A stretch of 64,000 nt of DNA, taken from positions 1,984,001 to 2,048,000 of the forward strand of contig JAGTPG010000002.1 of the NCBI GenBank assembly GCA_018195615.1. Reading direction: 5' to 3'. Position numbers and translations under genes: made by a program. Positions 18,177 to 27,572 of this stretch are shown one piece after another (the first letter of the stretch is position 1; every line of letters starts with the position of its first letter). Source of the DNA: Streptomyces tuirus (GTDB lineage: Bacteria; Actinomycetota; Actinomycetes; Streptomycetales; Streptomycetaceae). The notes beneath the pieces are model-generated. The model was not told the DNA's origin. It was given only the letters and a program-made list of their open reading frames with translations, and made no database searches.

Positions 18177-19258
18177 CTAGAAGACGACCAGTGCCCGGCC
18201 GCCCTTGCCCGCCAGCATGTTCTCGAAAGCCGCCGGGATGCCGTCGAGGGAGATGCGTTCCGTCACCAGCGCGCTCAGGTCGAGGCGGCCCGCCCGGACA
18301 TGCTCGGCCAGCACCGGCAGGTCCCGCGCGGGGTCGGAGTTGCCGTAGACGCAGCCGGAGAGGGTGCGGCCCCAGTGGAAGATCTCCAGGGCGTTGAAGG
18401 TGACCTGCTGGTCCTTGCCGCCGATGCCGACGACCGTGGTGCGGCCGCCGCGGCGGGTGGAGTCCCAGGCCGTGCGGATGGTGACGGCGCGGCCGGCGCA
18501 CTCGACGGCGACGTCCACGCCCTGTCTGCCGGTGAGCGCGCGGATCTCCCGGGCCGTGTTCTCGGAGGCGATGACGTAGTCGGTGGCTCCGGCCGAGCGG
18601 GCCAGCTCCTCCTTCTCGGGGGTCACATCCACCGCGATGATCTTCGAGGCGCCCGCGATCCGGGCGGCTTGGAGGGCCGCGAGGCCCACTCCGCCGGCGC
18701 CGAACACCGCCACCGTCTCGCCCGGCCTGACCTGTGCCGAGTGGTGGACGGCGCCGTAGCCGGTGAGGACGGCGCAGCCGAGCAGAGCCGCTTCGGTGAG
18801 CGGGACACCGTCCGGGACGGGCAGGGTGCAGGCCGCGGACACCACGGTCTCCTCGGCGAACGCGGCGACGTTCAGGCCGGGGTGGAGGTCCGTGCCCTCG
18901 GCGGTGCGGGCGTAGACGTCGGCGGCGCCGCTCAGGGCGTCGGCGCACAGCCAGACCTCGCCGAGCGAGCAGGCGTGGCAGGCGCCGCAGGAGGGGCCCA
19001 GTTGAGGACCACGCCGTCACCGGGCCCGACGTGGGTGACGCCCTCGCCGACGCTGACGACCGTGCCGGCGCCCTCGTGGCCGAGGACGGCGGGGACGGGC
19101 ACGCGCATGGTGCCGTTGGACAGGGACAGGTCGGAGTGGCAGACCCCGGCGGCGGCGAGCCGGACGCGGACCTGGCCGGGTCCGGGGTCGGGCAGGTCGA
19201 TGCCGGTGATCTCCAGCGGGGAGCCGACGGTGGGCAGGACGGCGGCGCGGACAGCCAT
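18177..19258 (-). CDS. Zinc-dependent alcohol dehydrogenase (one frame break)
   Basis: About 360 residues after repair, medium-chain dehydrogenase family. Catalytic-zinc ligands fall in AAGVCHSDL (Cys) and PAVLGHEGAG (His/Glu). The structural-zinc cysteines are restored in CGACHACSLGEVWLC once the missing C near 18994 is replaced. The NAD-binding motif is VAVFGAGGVGLAALQ. ATG 19258 follows GGGGAG. It sits 22 nt after the aldehyde dehydrogenase gene, so both are likely one transcript oxidising an alcohol to the acid. Class III-like alcohol or aryl-alcohol substrates are possible. Confidence 0.87.
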
Positions 19259-19280
19259 GACGGAAGGGACTCCCCTGGGT

Positions 19281-20668
19281 CTAGAACTGGAGGGACTTGG
19301 TCTGGAGATACTCGGCCAGGCCGTGCACGCCGAGCTCGCGGCCCACGCCCGACTGCTTGTAGCCGCCGAAGGGCGCGAGGGGGTTGAAACGGCCGCCGTT
19401 GATGTCGACCTGGCCGGTCTCCATCCGGCGCGCGAAGGCCACGGCCTCGGCCTCGTCACCGGCCCAGACGGCGCCGGCCAGGCCGTAGACCGTGCCGTTG
19501 GCGATCCGCAGGGCGTCCTCCTCGTCCTCGTAGCGGAGGATCGAAAGCACCGGGCCGAAGATCTCCTCCTGCGCGACGGTCATGTCCGGGGTGACGTCGG
19601 CGAAGACGGTCGGGCTGACGAAGTAGCCGGTCCCGCGCGGGGCTTCAGGGCCGCCGGCCACCAGACGGGCGCCTTCCGCGACGCCCTTCTCGATGTAGCC
19701 GCGCACCCGTGCCTGCTGCTTGGCGTTGACGACCGGGCCGATGCGGTCGCCGTACTTGGCGGCGGCCGTCGCGGCGAGCTCGACCGCCTCGTCGTACTGG
19801 TCGCGGTGGACGAGCATGCGCGTCCAGGCGCTGCACGTCTGGCCGGAGTTGGACATCACGTTGGCGACCCCGACGTTGACGGCCTTGGCCAGGTCGGCGG
19901 TCGGGAGGATGACGTTGGCGGACTTGCCGCCGAGTTCGAGGGCGACCTTCTTCACGGCCCCGGCGGCGATCGCGGCGATGTGCCGGCCGACGGCGGTGGA
20001 GCCGGTGAAGGAGACCAGGTCGACGCCGGGGTGTTCGGCGAGGGCCTGCCCCGCGACCGGGCCGAGGCCGGTGACCAGGTTGAAGACGCCCGCGGGGATG
20101 CCCGCCTCGTGCACGGCGTCCGCGAACAGGCGCGCGACCAGCGGGGTGTCCTCGGCGGGCTTCACCACGACCGTGCAGCCGGCCGCGAGGGCCGGGGCGA
20201 CCTTGGCGACGATCTGGTGCAGCGGGTAGTTCCAGGGGGTGATCGCCGCCACGACACCGACCGGCTCGTGGTGCACGACCGAATTGCCGGTCCGCTCCTC
20301 GAAGGCGTACGTCGCCGCCAGTTCGGCGTAGGAGCCCGCGACCGCGATCGGCACGGCCGCGTGGACGGCCTGCGAGAACTTCAGGGGTGCGCCGAGTTCG
20401 GCAGTGACGGTCTCGGCGATCTCGTCCGCGCGGGCCACGAGCACGTCCCGCAGCGCGGCGAGGCGCGCGGCCCGCTCGGCCGGCGGGGTCGCGGCCCAGG
20501 CCGGGAGGGCGGCGCGGGCGGCCCGTACGGCGGTGTCGACGTCCTCGGCGGTACCTGCCGGGACCGTGCCGATGACCTGCTCGTCGACCGGGTTCACCAC
20601 CTCGATCACGTCCTGGCCGGCGGCGGGGCGCCAGGCGCCCCGATGTACATGCCGTCGTGTGCCTTCAT
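19281..20668 (-). CDS. NAD(P)-dependent aldehyde dehydrogenase (one frame break near the start)
   Basis: About 462 residues after repair. Motifs: ITPWNYPLHQ, the nucleotide loop FTGSTAVGRHI, the general-base Glu in ALELGGKSANVI, and the catalytic Cys in NSGQTCSAWTRM, followed by EEIFGPVL and FGGYKQSGVGRE. A missing G near 20640 (MYIG then GAWRPAAG) hides the true start, which is ATG 20668 preceded by the excellent GGAGGAAG. First gene of the operon with the alcohol dehydrogenase. The 19-bp operator at 20708-20726 lies just upstream. Confidence 0.9.
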
Positions 20669-20707
20669 CGCGCTTCCTCCGGGGCGGGGCGTCGTCGTCC
20701 GGCACAT

Positions 20708-20726
20708 AAACTAGCGACGATAGTTT
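20708..20726. promoter_or_regulatory. TetR operator, copy 2 (AAACTAGCGACGATAGTTT)
   Basis: Arms AAACTA and TAGTTT are perfect inverted repeats 7 nt apart, 40 bp upstream of the aldehyde dehydrogenase start. It shares 14 of 19 bases with 14132-14150 between the acyl-CoA dehydrogenase and TetR genes, implying a common repressor. Confidence 0.65.
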
Positions 20727-20789
20727 TCTGGCGCCAGACACCACCGGTCATCAGAGCACGGGGAGGGCCGCGTCCGGATGTGCCGCTCC

Positions 20790-22129
20790 TCACTCCGCCA
20801 GGTCGGGCAGGCGATCCGGGTGCGGGCAGATGCGGTCGCCGTGCTGGTCGAAGACGAAGAGATGGGCGAGGTCGACCAGGAGCGGCACCTGCATGCCGTG
20901 ACGGAGGGCCAGGTCCGGGGTGGTGCGCACGATGAGGTCGCCGGGCAGGCGGGCTTCCGCGGTGGCGAGGCCTCGGCGCGCCTCCTCGGGACGCTCCAGG
21001 GCCACGACGGGGCCGGCCCGGCCCGCGGTGGACAGTTCCCGAAGCCGGCCGAGAACCGAGCCCTCCCGGCGGCGGCGCCGGGCCGGGCGAGTGGGGCGGG
21101 GGCGCGGAGCCTCCAGTTCCGGGATGACGGCGGGGCTGGAGCCGGTGTTGAAGTGGACGAGGATCTCGTGGCCCTGGAACTCCACGTGCTCGACCAGGCC
21201 GGTGATCGGCACCTCGCCGGGCCGGGCGGCGGAGTGCTTGGCGATCCGGACGGCCTCCGAACGCAGGCCCACGATGACCTCGCGGCCCTGCTGGACCCGC
21301 AGCAGCTGGTGGTCCAGGGAGAGCGGCTCGGGCAGGCGCAGGAACTGCTTGCCCAGGCTGATGGTCATGGCCCCGTCCAGCGGGGCGCGCACCAGGCCGC
21401 GCAGCAGGTTGATGCGCGGGGTGCCGATGAAGGCCGCGACGAAGACGTTGCTGGGCAGCGCGTACACCGCCCGGGGGTTGTCGACCTGCTGGAGCACGCC
21501 GCCGCGCAGCACGGCGACCCGGTCGCCGAGCGACATGGCCTCGGCCTGGTCGTGGGTGACGTAGACGGTGGTGACGCCCAGCTCCCTGGTGAGCTGGGAT
21601 ATCTCCGCCCGCAGGTGGTTGCGGAGCTTGGCGTCGAGGTTGGACAGCGGCTCGTCCATGAGGAAGGCCGAGGGGTGGCGGGCGATGGCCCGGCCCATCG
21701 CGACGCGCTGGCGTTCGCCGCCGGAGAGCTGGCCGGGCAGGCGGTCCAGGAGGTCCTCGATGCCCAGCATGCGGGCGGTGGCGTCCACGCGCGGGCGGGG
21801 TCGGCGCCCGGGTCCTCGATCCGCAGCGGGAAGCCGATGTTGGCGCGGCTGGTCATGTTCGGGTAGAGGGCGAAGTTCTGGAAGACCATCGCCATGTCCC
21901 GACCGGAGGGCGGCAGGTCGTTGGCGTACTCGCCGTCGAGCAGCAGATGGCCGTCGTCGATCTCCTCCAGGCCGGCGATCATCCTGAGCACGGTGGACTT
22001 GCCGCAGCCGGACGGGCCGAGCAGCACGAGGAACTCGCCCGGCCTGATGTCCAGCGACAGCCGGTCCACCACGCGGATGCCGCGGGTGTAGGACTTGCTC
22101 ACGTCGTGCAGGGAGATGGCGCGTGTCAT
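20790..22129 (-). CDS. Sugar-type ABC transporter ATPase, MsiK/UgpC-like (one frame break)
   Basis: About 446 residues after repair. Walker A GPSGCGKST, Q-loop VFQNFALYPNMT, signature LSGGERQRVAMGRAIAR, Walker B FLMDEPLSNLDAKLR and H-loop VTHDQAEAM are all present. The C-terminal regulatory TOBE region has VGLRSEAVRI. A missing base near 21795 (DPGADPAR then ARVDATARM) splits the gene. No permease or binding-protein gene is nearby. Like MsiK in Streptomyces it may energise several distant carbohydrate importers, or belong to a system encoded elsewhere. The 181-bp upstream gap holds only a small hairpin at 22179-22201. Confidence 0.85.
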
Positions 22130-22310
22130 GAGGTGCCCCCGAGGGGTCTTCAGGGCGCTGGTGCTCCGCGGGCCGGAAGCCCCGTACGGGTCGCACGGGG
22201 CTGTGGGTCACGGAAGTTAACGGAATGTGTGCGGCCGGGGGAAGACACCGGGCGAGATCGGGGGCTTCGGTCCATCTGGTGAGAAGGCGGACGGCCTGGT
22301 TCGGCCGGGG

Positions 22311-23549
22311 TCAGCGGGTGCCGGTGAGGTGGGCGAAGACGACGACGTTCCCGGAGTAGCCCTTCCTGCGGTCGTAGTTGCCGCCGCAGGTGATGAGGCG
22401 CAACTCGGGGCGGCTTCGGGCGCCGTACACCTCCTGGCTGGGAAGCGCGCCTTGTCGTACGACTTGATCGCGTCGACGGTGTAGACGGCGACCCGCCCGT
22501 CGGCGCGGCGGACCTGGACGATGCGACCACGTTTCAGCTCGGTCAGCCCGCGAAGACGGCGGGACCGCTGTCCGTGTCGAGATGCCCGACGGCGACGGCG
22601 GTGCCCGGCCCGCCGGGCGAGGCGCCGTGCTCGTACCAGCCGACCAGCTCGGGGTCGTCCTCCGGGGTGCGGTGAGGCGGTGCTCACGGTCGAGGCCCAG
22701 GTTCATGACCGGGGCGTCGAGGCGGAGGTGGGGGATGAGCAGGCGGGTGGCTCGGGAGGGGGCAGCGGGCGGGGGATGCCGGGGGCGGGCGGCCGCGGGA
22801 CGGGGTGATCGTGCGGTGGGGTGGAGGTGTGGGGCGGTTCGGACCAGGGCCGGCGGTCGGCCGCTGGGGCCGTGCCCCGGGGGCGGCGGTGGAGGGACTG
22901 GGAGCGGGGGCTCCGGAGACCTGGGTGCCGGGGTGTGGGACCCCGAGGGCGCGGTGTGGGAGCCGTCGGCCCGGGAGCCAGGGGTCTGGGACGCACGAGG
23001 GTCGGGGGTCGCGGCCGTGCGGGACGCCGGTGCCCGGGACGTGCCGGGCTGGGGGGCGGGTTCCCGGGAGGGGCGGGGCCGGGCGGAGGCGTCGGCCGAG
23101 CCACCCTGCACGGCGACGGGCTCGTCGCCGGAATCGTCCGGCACGGCAGCGGCGACTCCGGCGGAACTCGGCGGGAGGGCCGTGGCCGCCCTGCCGGCTT
23201 CTTCGCCCCGGTCCCAGCAGATACCGCCCACCAGCAACGCCAGGGCCATCACGATCGTCCGCGCCAGGCGGTAGGCGCGCGTCCGATACCAGGGCCTGCG
23301 GGCCCGCCGGCGCCGCACCCCCGGAGCACCGACGTATCCGCCCCCCGCCCTGCGCCGCACCCCCGGAACAGCGGCGCCCCCGGATCCGGCATCACGCCGA
23401 ACCACCGGGTCAGGAGCGCCCCCGGATCCGCCCGCGCGCCGAACCCCGGGCCGACGGAATCCCCGTAACCCGACCCCCGCCGCACCCGACAACAGCACCG
23501 GACCCAGCCCCACCACCACGCCGAACCGCCGGGCCGACTCCACTCTCAT
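22311..23549 (-). CDS. Class F-like sortase with proline-rich linker (three frame breaks)
   Basis: About 413 residues after repair. The N-terminal part has a membrane segment (ARTIVMALALLVGGICW), then a long Pro/Ser/Arg linker and the catalytic barrel beginning RLLIPHLRLDAPVMNLGLD. Catalytic residues are the His in AVGHLDTDSG, Cys in LRLITCGGNYD and Arg in RPELRLITC. The family cleaves a sorting motif and transfers the protein to the cell wall. Missing bases lie near 22672, 22555 and 22440. ATG 23549 has GGGGG upstream, but the frame remains open upstream into the neighbouring surface-protein tail, so the start is uncertain. Confidence 0.75.
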   Translation of the reverse strand: MRVESARRFGVVVGLGPVLLSGAAGVGLRGFRRPGVRRAGGSGGAPDPVVRRDAGSGGAAVPGVRRRAGGGYVGAPGVRRRRARRPWYRTRAYRLARTIVMALALLVGGICWDRGEEAGRAATALPPSSAGVAAAVPDDSGDEPVAVQGGSADASARPRPSREPAPQPGTSRAPASRTAATPDPRASQTPGSRADGSHTAPSGSHTPAPRSPEPPLPVPPPPPPGHGPSGRPPALVRTAPHLHPTARSPRPAAARPRHPPPAAPSRATRLLIPHLRLDAPVMNLGLDREHRLTAPRRTTPSWSAGTSTAPRPAGRAPPSPSGISTRTAVPPSSRADRAETWSHRPGPPRRRAGRRLHRRRDQVVRQGALPSQEVYGARSRPELRLITCGGNYDRRKGYSGNVVVFAHLTGTR

Positions 23550-24649
23550 AAGCCGACCCCCGCCCCACCCCAAGAGCACCGACCCGAGGCCCACCGTCAC
23601 GCCGAGTCCGCCGAGTCCCCGAGTCCCCGGAGCAGGGGCGGTAGCCACCGTGTCGCCGCGCCGCACCGGAACCGCGGCGGAACCTGCCCCACCGCCGCGC
23701 CGGGCCACCGACACGGCGGCAGAACCAGCCCCACGCGGAACCACCGAGCCGACCCCAGACCCACGACCAGCCCTCCGCGGAACCACCGCCCCGGCCTCGG
23801 ACCCACGACCAGCCCCACGCGGAACCACCGAGCCGGCCCCGGACCCACCACCAGCCCCCCGCCGAGCCACCGAGCCGGCCCCGGACCCACGACCAGCCCC
23901 ACGCCGAGCCACCGAGCCGGCACCCGACCCACCACCAGCCCCACGCCGGGCCGCCGAGCCGGCGTCAGGACCAGCCTCTCCACCGTCCCACCCCACCGGC
24001 CCCGCACCGACGCCCTCCCCGGACCCACGCCACCCCACCGGAGCGGCGCGATTCGCGGAACGCGGCCTACGCCGCGCCATCGGGCGGCGGCGGAGCCGGA
24101 ACCAGACCGTCCCGGCGACGGCGGCAAGCCCGACGGCGGCGGCACCGGCGACCGGCGTGAAGGCCTCGGCACGGGCGATGCCGCCACCGCCCGCGGGCGG
24201 GCCGCCGCTCGGGTGATGGCGGTGGGCGTGGCCTTGGACGCCGGGCAGTCGACCTGGAACACCTTGAACTTGCCCGCGCCGTGGGCCCGGTCGGTGAGCC
24301 ACGTCAGCTTGTACTGCCCGTTGGGCAGGTCGATGAGCGGACTGCGGCCCGCACCGCTCGCGTCGAGGGTGACGGAGCCGCTCTCGGCCGGCACCTCGGG
24401 CAGGGTCTGGATGGTCCAGTTGACCGTCTCACCCGGCTCGAAGTCGAACGCGGCGAGGTAGAAGTCACAGACCTTCGGATCGTTGCGGCGATCGGTCGCG
24501 GCCGTCTCGGCGGCGTGGATCTTGACGTCCCCGTTGTCCCCCGGAGCGGCGACAGCGGGCATCCCGCTCAGGGTGGTCCCGGCGAGGGTGAGGGCAGCGA
24601 GGACGGCGGTGCGGCTGCCGGCACGGCGCGCGAGGGGTACGAGGGGCAT
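23550..24649 (-). CDS. Secreted surface protein with repeat-rich tail, no stop before the sortase (one frame break)
   Basis: The signal peptide SRTAVLAALTLAGTTLSGM is followed by an ectodomain with two cysteines (KVCDFYLAAFDFEPGETVNW ... FKVFQVDCP) and a Gly/Pro hinge. Then come a membrane helix (VAGAAAVGLAAVAGTVWF) and a basic RLRRRP anchor. After the anchor, where relatives I remember end within a few residues, the frame continues through Arg/Gly/Ser 14-residue repeats to the sortase with no stop codon. A missing C near 24213 joins ectodomain and anchor frames. ATG 24649 is best placed (8 nt) behind GGAGG. Either the tail is real or a stop was lost to sequence error. Confidence 0.65.
23735..23960. 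repeat. 42-bp coding minisatellite (14-residue repeats)
   Basis: About five to six imperfect 42-bp units encode RRGAGGGSGAGSVA-type repeats on the minus strand. Adjacent units differ by a few bases (RRGAGRGSGAGSVA, PRGAGRGSEAGAVV, PRRAGRGSGVGSVV). The DNA is almost free of A/T at third positions, and replication slippage is expected. Confidence 0.85.
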
Positions 24650-24749
24650 GGACATGTCCTCCAAGTCAGATGATTGTCATACAAACATCTCGTCACCTGA
24701 CTATCTGTCACATGTCACCCGGAAACGCCGGAGCACCGCCCACGACGCG

Positions 24750-25988
24750 TCAGATGTCGCTCTTCCGGCCCAACGGCATCCTGCAACGGCGGCGTTCGGC
24801 GCGCGCCCCGTCCGCCTCACCCGGCTTTCCCGGCGACCGCACCGCGACCCCCGAGGACAGCAGCAACAGCACCCCCAGCATCACGAACGGCGCCGCCACC
24901 CCGCGACCCCCGCGATCAGCCCGGCCGCGGCGGGCGCGGCGACCTGGCCGAGCCGGTTGCCGGTCAGACGCAGGGCCAGGGCCGTGGAACGGGCGTCGTC
25001 GGGAGCGGCCTGGACGACCGTCGTCATGGACAGCGGCTGCCCGACGCCGAGGCAGAAGCCGAGCAGCACCAGCAGCACGGCGAGCGCCCACACCGGCACC
25101 GGAAGGGCGATGCCCGCGCACAGCAGGGCGGCCAGCAGACAGGTCACCGTGAGCAGCACGGTCCGGCCGAGCAGCCGCAGCAGGGGCGTCAGGACCAGGC
25201 GGCAGGCGATGGTGGCCGCCGCGCGCAGACTGAGCAGCACGCCGATCACCGAGGGCGCGATGCCCCGGTGCTCGCCGACCACCGGAAGGTAGGCGGTGAG
25301 GATGTCGGTCGCCGACAGCACGGCGAGGCTGATGAGGATGCCGGCCGGTACGCCCCGGGTGCGCAGGATGCCCCGGACCGGAACGCGGTCGCCCTTCCCG
25401 CGCCGGCCCTGGCTTCCGTACGGCGGTGCTCTATGCGCCACAGCGAGGTCAGCGCGACCGCCCCGACCGCGCCCGCCACGACCAGGGCGAGCGCGCTCGT
25501 GCCCGTCATGTCCTCGCCGCCGATCAGCGCGCCCGCGGCGACGGGCCGACCAGCTGACCGAGCGCGGCCCCGATGGTGAAGTGGCCGAAGTTGCGGTCCT
25601 GTTCGTGCGGCGCGGACTGGCGGGCCACGAGGGACTGGGAGCCGATGACGAAGCAGAGGTGGCCGAGGCCCATCACCCCGCTCCACAGGGCCATCGCCCA
25701 CAGGGAGTCCGCGACGCCGCTGAGCGCGCAGCCGCCGGATATGAGGACCACGCCGACCGGCAGCAGGGGCGCACAGCGGCCGTGGTCGGTACGGCGGCCC
25801 AGGGGGACGGCGGCGAACAGGGGCAGCAGCGCGTACACACCGGCGATCACACCGACCGCTCGCTCGTCGGCGCCCAGCGCGAGGGCCCGGTAGGAGACGG
25901 CGGGCCGGGCCATCGACACCGCCCCCTGCGCGAAGCTGAAGGCGATGACGAGGCGGAGCAGCCAGCCGCGGTTCCCACCGGGCCTCAC
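24750..25988 (-). CDS. MFS transporter (three frame breaks)
   Basis: About 413 residues after repair, with 12 predicted helices. The N-terminal half has AFSFAQGAVSMARPAVSYRA and PLGRRTDHGRCAPLLP (the loop 2-3 motif). The C-terminal half has LLVLLGFCLGVGQPLSMTTV and ALALRLTGNRLGQVAAPAAAG. Missing bases lie near 25545, 25425 and 24902. The GTG start at 25988 follows TGGAGGACATC. It begins 28 nt after the CitMHS gene and is probably co-transcribed. It resembles drug or metabolite efflux permeases; substrate unknown. Confidence 0.8.
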
Positions 25989-26016
25989 GATGTCCTCCAG
26001 CAGGGATCGAACAACG

Positions 26017-27437
26017 TCAGATGATTCCGAACAGGATGCCTGCCCCGAGGATGACGAGGCATGTGAGGGCGGCCCACTTCACCACGAACTTGGTGTGGTC
26101 GCCGAACTCCACCTTCGCCATGCCGACCAGGACGTAGACGGCCGGGACGAGCGGGCTGGACATGTGCAGCGGCTGGCCGACCAGCGAGGCGCGGGCCATC
26201 TCCACCGGGGAGACACCGTGCGCGGCGCCCGCCTCGGCGAGGACGGGGAGGACACCGAAGTAGAAGCCGTCGTTCGACATGAAGTACGTCAGCGGCAGGC
26301 TCAGCACACCGGTGACGATGGCCATGTGCGGCCCCATGCCCGCGGGGATGACGTCCACCATCCACTTGGCCATCTGGTCGACCATGCCGGTGCCCTGGAG
26401 GACGCCGGTGAAGACGGCGGCGGCGAAGACCATGCCGGAGACGTTCAGGACGTTGTCGGCGTGGGCGGCCAGGCGGGCCTTCTGGTCGGGGATGTGCGGG
26501 AAGTTCACGGTGAGGGCGAGCGCGGCACCGAGCAGGAACAGCACCGGGATCGGCAGCCACTCCATGATCATGGCGGTGAGCAGGCCGACCGTGAGCAGCG
26601 CGTTGAACCAGTAGAGCTTGGGGCGCAGGGTGGGCCGGTTCGGGTCGAGACCCTGGAAGCCGCCCTCGTCCCGGGTGTCGTCCTCGGGGCGTCCGTTCCG
26701 GAGCCCGCGCCACCGGCGGCACCCTTGCGCATGTCGACCTTGCCATCGCCGGAGCCGCCGCCGGCCCCGACGAGAACCGTCTCGGTCTCCTTCTCCTCCT
26801 CCAGCACCTCGTCCAGCGTCAGCACGCCCAGCCGCCGGCGCTCACGCACACCGAGGACGTAGGAGAGGACGAACACGAAGGCCAGGCCCACCAGGAGCGC
26901 CGGGATCATCGGGACGAAGATCTCGCTGGCGTCGAGCTTGAGCGCGGTCGCGGCGCGGGCGGTGGGGCCGCCCCAGGGGAGGGTGTTCATCACGCCGTTG
27001 GCCATGGCGGCGACACCGGTCATCACGACCAGGCTCATCTTCAGGCGCTTGTACAGCGGGTACATCGCCGAGACGGTGATCATGAAGGTGGTCGAGCCGT
27101 CGCCGTCCAGCGACACGATCGCGGCGAGCACTGCGGTGCCGACGACGATCCGCATCGGGTCGGCTTTGCAGAATTTGAGGATGCCGCGGACGATCGGGTC
27201 GAAGAGACCGACGTCGATCATCACACCGAAGTAGACGATCGCGAACATGAGCATCGCCGCGGTGGGGGCGAGGTCGGTCACGCCGTCGAGGACGTAGTCG
27301 CCGAGCTTGGCGCCCTTGCCGACGAACACGCAGAACAGCGCGGGAATCAGCACGAGCGCCGCGATCGGCGACATCTTCTTCATCATGATCAGGACCAGGA
27401 AGGTCGCGATCATGGTGAAGCCGAGGATGGTCAGCAT
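26017..27437 (-). CDS. CitMHS-family citrate-metal:H+ symporter (one frame break)
   Basis: About 473 residues after repair. IMMKKMSPIAALVLIPALF, the Asp-rich VSLDGDGSTTFMITVSAM and LPLTYFMSNDGFYFGVLPVL are characteristic of CitMHS carriers, which import citrate complexed with divalent metal. A central cytoplasmic loop holds EEEKETETVLVGAGGGSGDG. A missing base near 26695 splits the gene. The upstream region carries a 9-bp inverted repeat (27446-27502) that may be regulatory. No CitAB-like two-component genes are adjacent. In Streptomyces such carriers often take Fe- or Ca-citrate, but the metal cannot be read from sequence. Confidence 0.85.
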
Positions 27438-27445
27438 GAGTGGAT

Positions 27446-27502
27446 ACCTAACGTTCGCCCTTGAACATCCCACCAGGGCCGGCGGTGTCCGAGACGTTAG
27501 GT
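27446..27502. promoter_or_regulatory. Inverted repeat in the citrate-transporter leader
   Basis: ACCTAACGT (27446-27454) and ACGTTAGGT (27494-27502) are perfect 9-bp arms separated by 39 nt, starting 9 nt upstream of the CitMHS start codon. The position would let a protein, or an RNA hairpin masking the start, control expression. Confidence 0.45.
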
Positions 27503-27572
27503 CCCGTCAAGCAGCGTTAACAAGACGTTGACGTGCGAGCAATAAGCGCAAAACTGCTGGTCACAGCTTTGC

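Noticed and set aside
23597..24664. Surface protein ending at 23597 in the raw frame with a Trp/Arg-rich tail
   Set aside because: That tail is the wrong frame after the missing C near 24213; the alternative frame has a proper membrane anchor.
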